64,000 nt of DNA from Puccinia triticina (taxonomy: Eukaryota > Basidiomycota > Pucciniomycetes > Pucciniales > Pucciniaceae): the NCBI RefSeq assembly GCF_026914185.1, contig NC_070570.1, forward strand, positions 1,798,001-1,862,000. Direction: 5' to 3'. This document shows positions 1 through 10,775 of the stretch, piece by piece. The translations under genes were made by a program, and so were the position numbers. The stretch's first letter is position 1; every line of letters begins with the position of its first letter. The notes beneath the pieces are model-generated. The model saw only the letters and a program-made list of their open reading frames with translations. It was not told the origin of the DNA and did no database searches.

Positions 1-407
1 CTACTGATATCTGGGGAATGTGGAGATGTTATTGGCTTGCCGGTTGACTACTGGGGTTAACGGTGTCGGAAGAGAATACTCGTCAAGGCCGGCTACGGGT
101 GTATGATAAAGATTTTCAGAATGATTCAAGCTGCTCTAGCAAGAGGCTCATGACCTGTTGGAGGTAGAGCTCAAGGAATCAATGATTTCATTAATTACAT
201 ACATATGGAATGACTCTAAATAGTATCTACAAGAGTATGTGACAGGCCACCTAGTCGAGGTCACTGTACATGTCATCTACATGTACCAACAAGGCTGAGC
301 TCCTTTTTGCAGGCACATCAGTGGTATTGAGTGGCTGCGACTTTTTGGATGTCCCCCCGGTGGAGGCCTCTTCTTTTGTGGTATACCCCTTTGTCACCTG
401 CGAGTAG
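1..407. other. no gene recognised
   Basis: There is no coding feature I can support here. The stretch leads into the reverse-transcriptase remnant that opens after an in-frame TAG at 405-407, and may be decayed upstream sequence of the same retroelement. Confidence 0.4.
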
Positions 408-1289
408 TTAGCTGAAGTTCTAAGTAGACTGGCAAAGAAGAAGGCCTCACGGCCTGATTGCATTCCCAATGAAATCCTCTCCATATGCCCGGCAGAGCTG
501 GCTGATACTCTTGCTACCCTTTTGAACAGATGCATACGCGAGGACCGGTTTCCCGCTGCCTGGCGCATCGCCACCACAGTCATTATCAGGAAGTTTGCAA
601 AACCGGATTACACAAACCCAGGGGTGTACCGGCCAATAGCCCTGCTCAACACAATCAGCAAAGTCTTTGAGTCAACCATTGATGACCAACTTACTTTCTG
701 GGCAGAATTGCAGAACATCATCCCCGATGGACACTCAGGAGGACGCCAAGGTAAAGGGTGTGAAGACGCTCTGCTGGCGCTAACTATGTGGGTAAAGCGG
801 AAATGGAGGGAGGGCAAGACAGTCACGGCTCTGTTCTTAGATGGGAAGTTGGCCTACCCGTTGGTCAACCCCTGCCGCCTGGTTCATTCTCTCCGTCGGA
901 AGGGATGCCCCACCTATTTGTGGAAGATCATAGGCCATTTCCTGGAAGGTCGACGCACAAGACTTTGCCTCGCGGATTACAAATCAGCTGAGTTTGAAGT
1001 TGATAAGGGGCTCCCGCAGGGCTCACCCTTATCAGTAATCCTGTACATCATCTACAACTCCAATCTGTTGCTAAGGCAATTTGACTTTGATAGGGATGAG
1101 GTGTCTTTAGGCTTCATTGATGATGTTGTTGACCTCTTGGCGGGAAGGACCGTAGAAGAGGCCAGGGCGCGATTGAATCAGATAGGGGAGGAGTCGCTCT
1201 CGTGGGGCAGGAGCCATGGGGCTATCTTTGATAGCCGGAAGGCACAATTCGTGATCTTCACACATTCAAAAGCGGTTGCCGGGGTCTGA
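408..1289 (+). mobile_element. LINE (non-LTR) reverse transcriptase fragment
   Basis: The open frame carries the middle of a non-LTR reverse transcriptase. In order it shows KKKASRPDCIPNEIL (fingers, typically KAPGPDGIPNE), YRPIALLNTISKVFE, the Asp-bearing motif A as FLDGKLAYPLVN, the GLPQGSPLS motif, and FIDDV as the YxDD-type active site near 1111-1128. The order and spacing fit the RT of LINE-like retrotransposons. Upstream there is a stop at 405-407. Downstream the frame stops at 1287-1289 with no recognisable thumb end or RNase H, and no endonuclease is seen upstream. The motif A surroundings are altered (normally DVKGAFD-like). I read it as a 5'- and 3'-truncated, probably inactive copy, not a host gene. 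Confidence 0.8.
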
Positions 1290-2048
1290 CGCAGGCTCAA
1301 CCAGCCCACGACGTTGGCTTGCTGCTGCTGGCAAGCCTCCGTTGGCTGGTTTGCCGTGTCAGACACTCTTCTGACACTCAGTCAGGCCGACGGGGCCGTC
1401 AGGTTGGCCCAACCCAGCCGTGCCGTCGGCCTGCTCAATAGGGCCGAAAGAGGTTGGCTGGGTAAAGCCATTGCAGTAACTTTACCCCGCTGTCATGCCA
1501 GCGCAATGCACCGTCGATGCTGGCTTGACAGCTGGGTCGGATGGGTCAGACCAACGTCAATCTGACCCATCCCCGGCGTCGACCTGCCTCCGCAGTCGAA
1601 TTTGCGGCAGGCAGGTCAAACCTGACACTCCCTTGACCCCGCGGGCGCGCCAACGCAACTCGAAGTTGAGAATCGAGCGGTGGTGTAAGTCCCAGCTGAA
1701 CTTTTTTTTGTTAAGTCCCACCAAAGCCTGAACCTGCTTGGTAGGTGTTTTTTTAAGTCCCACCAACACTCCAAGGATACTTTTCTTCCAAGTCCCACCC
1801 ATAGCCAAAAGCTGGTTGGCAGTGTACAAGTTTTTGTATTCACCAGTTCCCCTATATCCTGCTTCGCGGGGGTGTTCACGTTGTGCTTCAAGTTAGCGTT
1901 TGTCCCAACATAAAAGCAGGTCTGTTAACCTTTTCCGACAAAATTGCACCGGTCCACCCGCTTGTCCCAACAAAAGCAGGAGGGAGCAAAGGTGCAATTC
2001 AAATGCAGACCCAAGGGTATATATATAGAGGCCTTCATGTGGTGATCT
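1290..2048. repeat. GC-rich and short-repeat region, no gene
   Basis: No conserved coding sequence is seen. The stretch holds GC-rich sequence up to about 1640. Four spaced copies of AAGTCCCA(C/G)C follow, at 1687, 1713, 1755 and 1790. Then comes a duplicated TTGTCCCAACA...AAAGCAGG motif (about 1900-1920 and 1962-1980). The repetition suggests decayed transposon sequence. Confidence 0.5.
1539..1572. repeat. 12-bp perfect inverted repeat
   Basis: GGATGGGTCAGA (1539-1550) and its exact reverse complement (1561-1572) flank a 10-nt loop. The function is unknown. Confidence 0.75.
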
Positions 2049-2375
2049 TGTGATCTCTTGGAATTTAGGAGTACGGAGATTGTAGACAAAATGAACTGAG
2101 GATCTTACTTCAGCGGGCACGATGGCCTCTATTTATAGGCGCCATCGGGCCTGACTAGAATACAAATAATACAATACGATCTTTAACATAGACGAGAGGA
2201 AAGACAAGATGCCAGGCCAGAAGGCCGATAATAGCAATACACAGGTAGGCCCGAAGGCCGCGATAGGAACTAGGGATATGGTATATCTCTATTAAGACAA
2301 AAAGAAGATAAGAAAGTGTTACAAAGGAACTGTGCCGAGGACGGCGAAGGAGGGGAATAGGCCCGGGACATCACA
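2049..2375. mobile_element. possible solo LTR
   Basis: The stretch begins TGTGAT and ends ATCACA, a 6-bp inverted terminus of the TG...CA type. It has TATA-like sequences on both strands (for example CTATTTATAGG near 2129-2139). Its length of 327 bp suits a small LTR. The flanks (GATCT and GTCTT) do not form a clean 5-bp target duplication, so this is tentative. Confidence 0.3.
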
Positions 2376-2427
2376 GTCTTGCAGTCGAACCCCTGTGGTT
2401 TTTAGTTTGTTTGTGGGCGGCAGCTTG

Positions 2428-2786
2428 TCGTTTAAGGTGGCACAGAGAATGTTACGGGCGCAGTCAGATGGCCGGGAATAGATAACTGCAGGGGGAAATG
2501 GTGATAAGACAGAATCGGACAGCGAGATGAGAGAGATACACACTGGTCGAGGCCGGATCTGGAGCGGAGTCCGGATCGAGACATCACGACCGGGCGAGAC
2601 CCACCACATATTTAATCAGTCTCTCCGTCTACGGTCTGGTGGGGTGGTGAATCGCCTGTCCATCTCCCTTAAATAATAACAATCGAACTTATATCCCCAA
2701 CCTGCGTTCTCCTTATATCCCCAAGCCGCGTTCCCCTTTCACTTTAATAAACCTGTGACCGAATCAGCCGGAAAACTAGGTAGGAC
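2428..2786 (+). promoter_or_regulatory. upstream region of tandem-family copy 1
   Basis: A TATTTAA box lies at 2609-2615, 178 bp before the ATG. The upstream stretch from about 2428 (CACAGAGAATG, CCGGGAATAGATAACT) is similar to the region 5' of copy 3 (from about 6905). The box is followed by TCAGTCTCT, as in copy 2. Confidence 0.45.
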
Positions 2787-4071
2787 ATGCCTCAAGAAGG
2801 TAAGTTTGCTTGATCGGACCATCTAATTCTGACACCCTTCCGCAAGACCCAGCTGACTGAGTGCTCCAGATCCAGTCCTCGTTGGTTTTAACCGTCTGAT
2901 GAACAAATACGAACCGGCATTCTATGGGCGATGGACGTATGATTCCAATTCATTCGAAGGAGCTTTCTCGGCCCTCTCGGTCGATCAAGTCAAAGCACAT
3001 AAAAAACTCTTGGATTGGATGCATCGTTCCCTTCTACCACGACTCCGCGAGCAATTCAAAACCCTCTCAGTATCGCTGCTCCCATCCGTATTCTGGAAAC
3101 AACCGGAGAACACGCGCAAGCTCATCTTAGAAACCCAGTCAGAACTCGACAACACGACAGACACAGTCAAATCTATCATCGCTAGCATCTGCCCAGCATG
3201 CACAGGGCCGATGGTGTCCGCGCCAGAGCGAGCAGATGATCAACACCTCAAAGGTTTAAAATCTTACAGGCTTCAACTTCTCAAGCCCAGCTTCAATAAT
3301 GATGTGGTGTACCATATCAATAAAGTTTGTACTTCGGCCCATGAGCTCTTTCAACAAATCAAGCTCGCACCGGACGCAGTGAGACCCGACAAGTTTGACG
3401 GATGCTCTTATAGAAAAGTGTTCATCCAGGACGTAGGCCTTGCCTTCGAAGCGATCGATGCAACTATCAAAATAATAGAATCATCTGAGCTCGATCTTGC
3501 CCAAGAGCAATGGGTTTATGCGTTCCCTCGTATCGATGAGACGATCTGGGATATCATCCGTACCGCCAATCGACTCCAATCCCAAAGATCAAGAGAACCA
3601 CAAAATGTGCACGTCAGGAAAGCTGCCGAACTCGCCAAACTCTCAATACCAATGATGAAGTTGATCAAGATTTTCTTTAACAAGATTTCGAAACGAGGAA
3701 TCAATCAAAAACGTCTCTCAACTTACAGCAAAATGAGTTCGGAACAGATCGACTCTCTAGCCCATTCGCTTGATAACTCCCGCGGAGATCTCATCGAACT
3801 GCAACTACTATTTCCAAAAATTAGTGAAAATGGCTTTAGCGCTGCGACTAGCCGTGAGGCCATAAGAATAGCGGACCAAATCAAATCTGGCTTGGAAACT
3901 ACTCTGTCACTTGTACTCTTGTACTGTCTTGCTTTGATCAAGCACACCGACGGTTTTGAATCACGCGATTACTACAAAACTTGGTTTGATGGTTGGAGCA
4001 CAGCCTTCGATCTTGCCATTCGGAACTTTAAATGTCTTGCCAAAAGGCTTGACCCCACTCCCCGATCTTAA
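2787..4071 (+). CDS. tandem-family protein, copy 1 (function unknown)
   Basis: Two exons, 2787-2799 and 2870-4071, are split by a 70-nt GTAAGT...CAG intron (2800-2869) in phase 1. The product is 404 residues, starting MPQEDPVLVGFNRLMNKYE. This start was chosen because all copies in the array keep the same ATG, the 13-nt exon and the intron phase, and because splicing joins exactly into the long frame. The protein looks almost wholly alpha-helical and has no signal peptide or membrane segment. Conserved blocks across copies include KLLDWMHRSLLPRL near residue 50, DDQHLKGLKSYRL, DGCSYR, LAQEQW, KAAELAKLSIPM and ESRDYYKTWFD near the C-terminus. I do not recognise a named domain. It appears intact and is the best reference for the family in this window. 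Confidence 0.85.
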
Positions 4072-4936
4072 TCTGTTTTTTCTTCTCTTTTCTTTTCTTT
4101 GCACAACCGCCTGAAACCCCGTAGACTATACAATGTGTATGATTCAAAAACTTAATACGTCTTTCCAAAAAAGTTGACTTCACTCCCTGTTAATTAGGTT
4201 TTTCTTCTTATCTTTTTCACTCTTGATGTACGTCTGTGTACCTAAAACAGCATTAATATTAGTTGACACCAAAGACAGATGATAATTCGGTCTTTTAATC
4301 CCTAGCCTGTGTTTTTGATGCCTTGCCTCAGCGTCCATCCCAGCTCTGTTGCAAAGAACTAATCTTTCGAGGTTTTTCGAACTCATCATGACATCATCGT
4401 GATACATACCAGTCCGTCACATAATTTATGAAGGCTGCGCTTGGGCGTCCGGGCCCCGGGCTCAAGCATGGGAAGTCATCTTTCCTTCTACTTCGGCGTA
4501 GCTTATTGCTTGACGGCATCTCAAAAAAATGAAGGGAGGGAAACTTGAAAGGCAAGATGTGCTGTATGCAGATAGCTCTCCGTTAAGATCCTCTCAGGCC
4601 AGTTCACCAAGGAGGATTGGTGCGTCCTCGGGTATAAATTTACTGGCCCAAGCGAGGAGCCAAGTTAGCCATTGCCCTCCCCCTAACTTAACCAAGTCCC
4701 TCTATTGGGGACGCCTCCTTCGGAGGTCGCTTCGCTCCCCCGAGGAGGGAATTAGCCAAGTTAGGCCCTCCCCCGCGGGCCAACCGCGTATAGAGCGTAT
4801 TTAATCAGTCTCTTCTCTTTGTCGTGAGGAGTAAGCTTTATTGTAATCTTAGTACAAAACAATCGACTTTATCTGCTCAACCTGCCCTCACACTTCGATT
4901 TCCTGTGACAAAACCAGCTGGGATTACAGAGAGGAC
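4072..4936 (+). promoter_or_regulatory. intergenic spacer and upstream region of copy 2
   Basis: The first ~370 bp are a 3' flank shared with copies 2 and 3 (CGTCCATCC, then AACTCATCATGACATCATCG). Next comes a GC-rich hairpin-bearing stretch (CCTCCTTCGGAGG near 4708). The shared GGCCCAAGCG element is at 4645-4654 and a TATTTAA box at 4798-4804, 139 bp before the ATG at 4937. I see no other gene. Confidence 0.5.
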
Positions 4937-6219
4937 ATGCCTCAAGAAGGCAAGTTTGCCTGTTCGGGCCATCCATCCTGACTTCTGTGAACCCTCGCTG
5001 ACTCCGTGATCACATTCCAGATCCAGTTCTTGTTGGGTTTAAGCGCCTGATGAACAAATATCAACCATCAGATTCATGCGATGGACGGTCACACGATGAT
5101 AATTCACCAGACGGAGCTCCCTTATCTCTCTCTCTTGATCAAATCAAATCACACAAAAAACTCATTGATTGGATGCATCGTACGCTTCTACCACGGCTTA
5201 AAGAGCATTTCGAGACCCTCTCAGCATCGCTACTCCCGTCCCAATTCTGGAAACACCCGGAGAGCACGCGCAAGCTCATCTTACAAACCGAGCAAGAACT
5301 CGAAAACACAACAGACATAGTCAAATCCATCATTGTTAGCATCTGCCCAACCTGTACCGAGTCATTGATGTTCCTGCCAGAGCGAACGAACGATCATCAC
5401 CTCAAAGCTTTAAAATCTTACAGGCTTCGACGTCTCAAGCACAGCTTTCATGGGGATGCAATGCACCGTATCCATAGAGTTTGTACACAAGCCCATGAGC
5501 TCTTTCGACAAATTCAGCTCGCACCCCAGGAAGTGAGGCCTAATAAGTTTGACGGATGCTCTTACAGAGAAAATTTCATCAAGGGCGTACGCCTTGCCTC
5601 TCGCTCGATTGATGCAACTATTCAAGTGATAGCATCCTCTGAGCTCAATCTTGCCCAGCACCAATGGGCTGTCGAATTACCTCGCATGCATAAGACAATC
5701 TGGGGCATCATCAATACCACCAATCGACTGCAAACCAAACGGGTAAAAGGCCCACGAAGTCTGCAACTCCGCCAAGCTGCCGAACTCGCCAAACACTCGG
5801 TACCGATGCTCAAGTTAATCAGGATGTTCTTTAACAAGATTTCGACACACGGGATCAATCGGGGTCGATTTCCAACTTACACTAAAATGAGTTCGGAACA
5901 GATCGACTCTCTCTCCCATTCGCTCACCGCCATCTGTGAAGACCTCGGTGTTTTAAAACGACTGTTTCAAAAAATTGAAGAAACTGGACTCGGCGCTGCG
6001 ACTGGTCGTGAGGTCATAGAGATCGCTAACAAGATGACATCTGGTCTGGAAACAACCCTACCCCTTGTACTCTTACACTGTGTTCCGTTGATCAAAGACA
6101 CCGAGCATTTCGAATCGCGTGATTATTACAAAACTTGGTTTGCTACTTGGAACACTGCCTTTGATTCAGCGACTAACTCTCTCGCCAAAATCTTGGCTAG
6201 ACTTCCTTATAATAATTAA
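4937..6219 (+). CDS. tandem-family protein, copy 2 (GC-AG intron)
   Basis: Exons are 4937-4949 and 5021-6219. The intron is 4950-5020 (71 nt) and the product 403 residues, MPQEDPVLVGFKRLMNKYQ at the start. The intron sits at the same place and phase as in copy 1, but its donor reads GAAG|GCAAGT, so splicing must use a GC-AG pair. GC with an otherwise perfect AAGT context is the common functional exception to GT. The long exon is uninterrupted and keeps the family blocks (LIDWMHRTLLPRL, DDHHLKALKSYRL in its N/H variant, DGCSYR, KMSSEQIDSL, ESRDYYKTWF). It is about one unit (2150 bp) from copy 1. The function is unknown, and it is likely expressed if the GC donor is used. Confidence 0.82.
4950..5020 (+). 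other. non-canonical GC-AG intron
   Basis: The donor is GCAAGTTTG and the acceptor TTCCAG. All other family members have GT at this position, so a T-to-C change in the donor is the simplest history. Confidence 0.75.
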
Positions 6220-7320
6220 ATAGGTCCTTGTCCTTTCCTTGCACAACTGAAACCTTGTGGACTTAACAATTTGTTTGATTTAGCAATAATAAATATAGAT
6301 GTCTGACCAAAGAAACTGCACGTTACTCCCCCTTAACTAATTTGTTCTTCTGTTGTTTCCACTCGTGATGTCTAACTTCATGATCATCAAAGCAGGACCA
6401 ATGTAGACTTGTCTTAGAGAATAGTAAATCATGATTAAAGCTCTTGTCGTCATTGTCTTCGGCCCAATTTTGCCCCAGTTTCCGCAATTGATGCAACTTG
6501 TAGCCGGCCGGACTTTGGCCAGGCGTCCATTGGGTGGAAAGATGGAGACTCGTCTGTACTCTTCTGGACCTGTCTGAAGACCGTCCAGGGGTGATGAAAA
6601 TTTGGTCTTTGAACTCCTACATAGCCTGTCTTTTTTGATGCCGTCCATCGGCGTGCATCCAAGCTGTTTAAATACCCAAGAACCACCCTTTCTTGGTACA
6701 TATTCCGAACTCATCATAACATCATCGTAATACCTTTTTATTGGATTAATGTTTGAAGGCTGTACTGCTCTCAAACATGGTGACGTTTCTTTTCTCCCGT
6801 TTCACAGTTGCAACTTGCAAGTCAAGGCAAGGAACGCCAAGATACACGTTACACACGCCGTCTATTCAAACTTCATGTCGTTATTGCCTTGGGTAATTTG
6901 TTGATGACACAGAGGACCGGGAATATGCAAGATAACTACACACAAGTCACGACCAGCGGGCCAGGAAAGGGGTATACACCAGAATCGGAGGGGAGCATCC
7001 GATGAAAGAGATCCAATACATACAGGGGAGATAAGAGAGAGCAAGAGAAGGCTGATACGGTGACACCTTTCTCGGATGCCGTCCTGGAGGCCGGCAAAGC
7101 AAGCTGTCTCGGAACTCTGAAGGGGCGAAATCCAGATCGGAGCATCAAAGGGGTGGGATTTGACCGGCCCAAGCGGTACGCGGCGTGCATATTTAAACCA
7201 ACACTTTTCTCCGGAATCATCTGTCCATCTTCCTATAATAATCGAAATCATATACCACACCTACACTCCCCTTATCCTTCAAGAGCCCCGTCACAAACCA
7301 GCTGGAAAATCAGGGAGAAT
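6220..7320 (+). promoter_or_regulatory. spacer and upstream region of copy 3
   Basis: The 3' flank of copy 2 (shared block near 6640-6730 with CATCATAACATCATCGTAAT) is followed by an upstream region similar to that of copy 1. It has GGCCCAAGCG at 7166-7175 and TATTTAA at 7190-7196, 131 bp before the ATG at 7321. I see no additional gene. Confidence 0.5.
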
Positions 7321-8601
7321 ATGCCTCAAGAGGGTAAGTTCGATTGATTGGGCCATCTCATGCTGATTTCTGCGAACCCCAGCTGACCCAGTGAACACAC
7401 TTCAGACCCAGTTCTCGTAGGGTTTGACCGCCTTATCAAAAAACACGAACCATTATACTCTGAGCCGTGGACGTTTGGTATCAACTCTCTCGACGGAGCG
7501 TTCTCAGCCCTCTCTCTTGATCAAGTCAGAGCACACAAAAAACTCTTGGATTGGATGCACCGTTCCCTTCTACCACGACTCAACGAGCAGATCCGGACCC
7601 TCGCAATATTACTGCTCCCATCGGATTACTGGAAAAATCCAAAGGAAACGCGCAAACTCATCTTACAAGTCCAGTCGGAACTCGACAACACAACAGACGC
7701 AATCAAATCAATCATCACGAGCATCTGTCCAACATCTACAGGGCTTGCGCAAGAGCGAACGGATGATCAACACCTCAAAGGTTTAAAATCTTTTAGGCTC
7801 CAACTTCTCAAGCCCCGCATTCACAATGATTTGCTGTACCATATCAACAAGGTTTTTTCTCTGGCTCATGAGCTCTTTCAACAAATCAAGCTCGCACCGG
7901 ACGCAGTCAAGCCCGATAAATTTGACGGATGCTCTTACCGAAACGATTTCATCAAGGACGCATGGATTACCTTTCGCGGGATTGATTTAACTATCAAATT
8001 CATGGAATCGTCTGAGCTCGATCTTGCCCAAGAACAATGGGTTTTCCAGTTTGCTCAATTGGACAAGACGATCCGGGGCATCGTGCGCACCGCCAACCAA
8101 CTCCAAAGCAAACAAATAAATAACCCGAAAAATCTGCAAGTCAGGAAAGCTGCCGAACTCGCTAGAATCGCAATACCGATGACCAAGTTAATCAAAATGT
8201 TCTTCATCAAGATTTCGAAAGAAGGGATCAATCAAAGACGCTTTCCAACTTACACGAAAATGAGTTCGCAACAGATCCAGTCTCTAACTCATTCGCTTGA
8301 CACCTCCGGTGAAGATCTCCTCGCGCTACAATCACTGCTTTCAAGAATCGGAGGAAGCGGGTTTGGCGCTGCGAATAGCCGTGAAGCCATGCAAATCGCC
8401 AACAATCTCAAATCTCGTGCCGAAACCACTTTATCCCTTGTACTCTTGTACTGCGTTCCTTTGATCAAGAACACCGACGGTTTCGAATCACGTGAATATT
8501 ACAAAACTTGGTTTGATACTTGGAGCGCCGCCTTTGATTTAGCCACTCGTAACTTTAAATCTCTCGCCAAATACTCGACTTCACTCTATGATCTTGATTA
8601 G
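7321..8601 (+). CDS. tandem-family protein, copy 3 (function unknown)
   Basis: Exons are 7321-7333 (ATG CCT CAA GAG G) and 7406-8601. The intron is 7334-7405 (72 nt, GTAAGT...TTCAG, phase 1), and the product is 402 residues. Joining the exons gives MPQEDPVLVGFDRLIKKHE, then GAFSALSLDQVRAHKKLLDW, so the true start is 75 codons upstream of the first internal Met of the long exon's conserved part. The family blocks KLLDWMHRSLLPRL, DDQHLKGLKSFRL, DGCSYRNDF, LAQEQWVFQF and ESREYYKTWFDTW are all present. The frame is intact. No signal peptide or known domain is visible. Confidence 0.85.
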
Positions 8602-9591
8602 TTTGTTCTTCTCTTTTCTTTCATAGCCGAAGCCCGGTAGACCTTATAATGTGCTCGGCTTAGCCATTCACAACTTTCAAGCTCTCGTCGAATACTACCA
8701 GAAGACTCCACTCTGTGTTCCTGATTAGTCTTTTCTTCCCTTGTCTTTCATAACCAAAGCGCTGTAGACTGTTCAATGTCCTCGATTTAGCCATGGTTAA
8801 CTCCATACATCTTACCAAAAAAAAACTGGAATTCACTCTCTTCTCTTCTTTCCACTCTTGATGTATATCTAACTACAAAACCTGGACTATTATTTAAAAC
8901 TATATGGACTTGTCATTCGGAATACGAAGCCAAAATCAAAGCTCTTGTCATCAACGACTTGCGCTCAAGTTACCGCAAGAGATCATGGCAGCTTTTGTGT
9001 GGCTCAAGCCACGACAGTCGAGGCACTTGTCAGTGAGGGAAGGCAATCAAGTCGGCTGTCCAGCGGGCCGCCTGAACCCGCCCGGGCTTCGGCCGGGCGC
9101 GGTCCTCCTTTTAGTGTGAGTTGCCTGAGACCATCTCTCAAGAGTCGAAGGGTGATGAAAAGTTGGTCATTGAATTCTACATAGCCTGTGTTTTTTGATG
9201 CCGTCCATCGGCGTCCATCCCAGCTACCAAATAACAATAGTTTCTTCTTGGTTTTTCAAACTCATCACAACATCGCAATACCACCCGGCTTTTTTTCCGT
9301 TAATTTTTGGAGGCTACGCTTGACCGCCCGGGCACAAGCATGGTGACTTTTCTGTTGCACCGTTGCTTTCTGCTTGACAGCATCTCTTACTAAACTGAGT
9401 CAAGGGAGGGAAACCCATGATGCAACGTAGACAGCGCATAAAACTGGGGGTTTTCCAAGATCCAGGGGGGACAGGCGCGTCATCGAACGTCATCGGGTAG
9501 ATTTATCATTTGGCCGGCCCAAGCGAGGGACTAAAAGAGGTCGGCCTTGGCCTGCGCGGGCCACCGAGTATGAATTTAAACTGTCCTCTCT
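8602..9591 (+). promoter_or_regulatory. 3' flank of copy 3 and upstream region of copy 4
   Basis: The shared 3' block recurs (GATGCCGTCCATCGGCGTCC near 9200-9220). A copy-2-like upstream region follows, with GGGAGGGAAAC near 9403, GGCCCAAGCG at 9516-9525 and a TATA-like GAATTTAAA at 9572-9580. The region is cut at 9592 by a transposon that separates these elements from the copy-4 start. Confidence 0.5.
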
Positions 9592-10237
9592 CAACAATGG
9601 GCCTATACTATACTCTACAATAACTGGGACTTTCTGTTATAGTATAGGTCTGGTTGTACCACCCTATACTAATAACTGTACTAGTATTGGCCCTTGATCC
9701 AAGTGGCCCGTATAGTATTCTGTGTTTTTTTACTGAAACAAAAAATGCAGGTATAGTAACTTTTTTCACCCCTGGTTACCGCAATAACGCACTTAACCAG
9801 GTGTACGCATAAGGCAATGAAATGGGGGCTCCTGATGATTTTGCAGCCAAACCATTCCACTTACCTGGTCCTTGCGCTAATAGCACAGGATTATTTAGGA
9901 ACACCGGGTAGCTCTTGTTCTCTGCGGCTGCAGATGTGTGTGGATCCAGATGTGGTAGTTTGTTTCCTTCAAGTATTTCACAATCCGTCAGCAGCCTTAT
10001 GTGGCTTTGTGAGGATTTTCCCCTCTCAATGGACTTTGCTGAGGCTGGAAAGGCTTTGGGTGCTCTGATCCCCAAGCCCAAGAAATAGATAGATTTTCAT
10101 CCCTACAACATGTTGGAATATATGCTTCAAGCCCCATTTTGAGTGGCCAAGCTATATGATCTACTATCCAAAAATCACCAGTAAGACCAACTGTGTGTTT
10201 AGCTTGCACTACGGGGAAATAGGTGTTGTTGCGGCCC

Positions 10238-10331
10238 GCAGCGTCACCTGACGTTGCATTTGGGGTTGCGGCCGCAGTGACTGCGCCTACTTGCGCAGTC
10301 ACGCGGGCTTGCAAAGACAGGGTGACGCTGC
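10238..10331. repeat. nested GC-rich hairpin inside the transposon
   Basis: The outer arms are GCAGCGTCACC (10238-10248) and its exact reverse complement (10321-10331). The inner arms are GTGACTGCGC (10277-10286) and GCGCAGTCAC (10293-10302) around a 6-nt loop. Confidence 0.8.
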
Positions 10332-10359
10332 ATCCCGCAGTGACAGCTACATGCCTGTA

Positions 10360-10425
10360 GTGTCAGTGGTATAAGAGCAGCTCTCATGAATGTAGAAGGT
10401 CGTGGGTTCAAATCCCACAACACAC
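10360..10425 (+). repeat. tRNA-like (SINE-type) segment
   Basis: It has an A-box-like TGTCAGTGGTA (10361-10371), a CTCATGA anticodon-loop-like stretch and a good B box GGTTCAAATCC (10405-10415) within a GTGGG/CCCAC T-arm. The two would-be acceptor strands do not pair, so this is not a functional tRNA. It is more likely a tRNA-derived remnant. Confidence 0.45.
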
Positions 10426-10775
10426 AATTCTTTCCACCTGATTCAACACAAAGTAGTGGTACTGGCCACATCTGGCCAGTATAGTATTAAGATTTTTTTT
10501 GTTTCTTCCTTCATTTGGATATAGTATTCTCCAAAAAGAAAAAAAACCTGATGTATTTGGATATATTATTAAAAATCCATTACTGAAAATGGAAATAACA
10601 ATACTGTTATTGGACCAAAAAAAATATGATAACAATACTATACCAATATCTGTATAGTAAAGGCCCATTTTTGCCTCTCTGTTCTCGCGTTGGAACAGGT
10701 TGGAACATCTACCATCAACCTGACCGTTTACTTTAAGATTCCCGTTGCAAAAGCAGCTGGAATATCAGGGAGGAC

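Larger units (their letters stand above)
9592..10673. mobile_element. 1.08-kb non-autonomous TIR transposon with 7-bp TSD
   Basis: Both ends can be read directly. CCTCTCT at 9585-9591 and 10674-10680 is a perfect 7-bp target duplication. Left terminus 9592-9613 and the reverse complement of 10652-10673 agree at 20 of 22 positions (CAACAATGGGCC / CAAAAATGGGCC...). TATAGTAT-type subterminal motifs recur inside both ends. No transposase is encoded. The interior carries GC-rich nested hairpins (10238-10331), another stem-loop near 10341-10366 and a tRNA-like segment. Removing the element and one TSD shortens the copy 3 to copy 4 spacing from 3455 to 2366 bp, close to the 2384-bp spacing between copies 2 and 3. 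Confidence 0.85.

Noticed and set aside
2049..2375. Confident LTR call
   Set aside because: The TG...CA ends are present but there is no matching 5-bp target duplication and no partner LTR. Reported only as possible.
10360..10425. Functional tRNA gene
   Set aside because: The A/B-box-like sequences are present but the acceptor strands do not pair. Kept only as a tRNA-like remnant.
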